Source: Pedosphaera sp. (GTDB lineage Bacteria > Verrucomicrobiota > Verrucomicrobiae > Limisphaerales > Pedosphaeraceae). Taken from it: DNA of 8,245 nt. Below are positions 8,070-8,245 of this stretch, piece after piece; positions within the stretch are counted from its first letter, which is position 1, and the number at the start of each line of letters is the position of its first letter. The position numbers and the translations under genes were made by a program. The notes beneath the pieces were generated by a model. It had not been told where the DNA came from, made no database searches, and saw nothing but the letters and a program-made list of their open reading frames with translations. The stretch is taken from contig JAQGPB010000097.1 of assembly GCA_028293265.1 (NCBI GenBank), forward strand, positions 1 to 8,245, in the 5' to 3' direction.

Positions 8070-8089
8070 CTCGCCAAATCTCGCTAAAT
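8070..8089. repeat. two tandem 10-bp repeats, CTCGCYAAAT
   Basis: CTCGCCAAAT is followed directly by CTCGCTAAAT. They lie about 141-160 bp upstream of the predicted sigma-54 start site, again with a helical-turn period. Their sequence differs from the GSTTATTTCA set, so they would be a different site if functional. Confidence 0.5.
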
Positions 8090-8202
8090 TTGCATTTCAC
8101 CACAAAACTACCCGCCACCAAGCTCGCCCCCACCCGGTCCAAAAACAGATGTGCGCCCTGCGGAATGCGGGCTTTTTGCGCCAGCTTGCAAGGGAATACG
8201 AC

Positions 8203-8219
8203 TTGGCACTATTTTTGCA
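8203..8219 (+). promoter_or_regulatory. sigma-54 (-24/-12) promoter, outward facing
   Basis: TTGGCAC followed by 5 nt and TTGCA matches the sigma-54 consensus (TGGCACG-N4-TTGCW) closely. The invariant GG (8205-8206) and GC (8217-8218) are 12 nt apart, exactly the required -24/-12 phasing. Transcription would begin near 8230 and read out of the right edge. A sigma-54 promoter needs an AAA+ activator bound upstream, and tandem 10-bp repeats are present at 8070-8089 and 7984-8013. The regulated gene lies outside this window. Confidence 0.75.
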
Positions 8220-8245
8220 AAGAATGATGCCGTGGATAAAATAAG

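Noticed and set aside
7747..8244. 165-codon plus-strand open frame
   Set aside because: It is a Pro/Ser/Arg-rich translation of pyrimidine-rich DNA, runs across two tandem repeats and the sigma-54 promoter, and has no ribosome binding site.

Overview
The window looks like chromosomal DNA of a Verrucomicrobiota-type bacterium, perhaps in or near the Pedosphaera/Limisphaerales group. This is inferred from four things: an MlaE-MlaF-MlaD cluster without MlaB or MlaC, a small secreted TIGR03067-type protein, a PAS/GAF-rich soluble histidine kinase, and several short repeat families (a CGATGTT heptamer array and GCGGCAGAGGAC palindromes). Nothing in the sequence fixes the taxon, and no rRNA or tRNA is present.

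Layout. (1) Positions 9-2965, plus strand: a tight operon-like run of four genes. It encodes an MlaE-like permease, an MlaF-like ATPase and an MlaD-like MCE-domain substrate-binding protein, spaced 7 nt and then overlapping by 4 nt, followed 20 nt later by a small exported TIGR03067-type protein. The first three should form an inner-membrane ABC machine that moves phospholipid or another hydrophobic molecule across the envelope. (2) Positions 2966-3098: a convergent intergenic gap with a degenerate heptamer repeat. (3) Positions 3099-4388, minus strand: an RlmI-like PUA-domain rRNA methyltransferase, with a repeat-derived segment of about 34 codons inserted in frame. (4) Positions 4389-4548: a gap with a hairpin that probably terminates the kinase transcript. 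(5) Positions 4549-7227, minus strand: an 892-residue soluble PAS-PAS-GAF-PAS histidine kinase with no response regulator beside it. (6) Positions 7228-8245: about 1 kb with no intact gene. It holds a decayed fragment of a Calx-beta-like repeat protein, hairpins, two sets of 10-bp tandem repeats, and at the right edge a near-consensus sigma-54 (-24/-12) promoter pointing out of the window.

I do not see a clear new multi-gene system. The best leads are the heptamer repeat that has become coding sequence inside an rRNA methyltransferase, with a second copy of the same repeat about 1 kb away, and the sigma-54 promoter preceded by phased 10-bp repeats that may be activator sites for the gene beyond the window.
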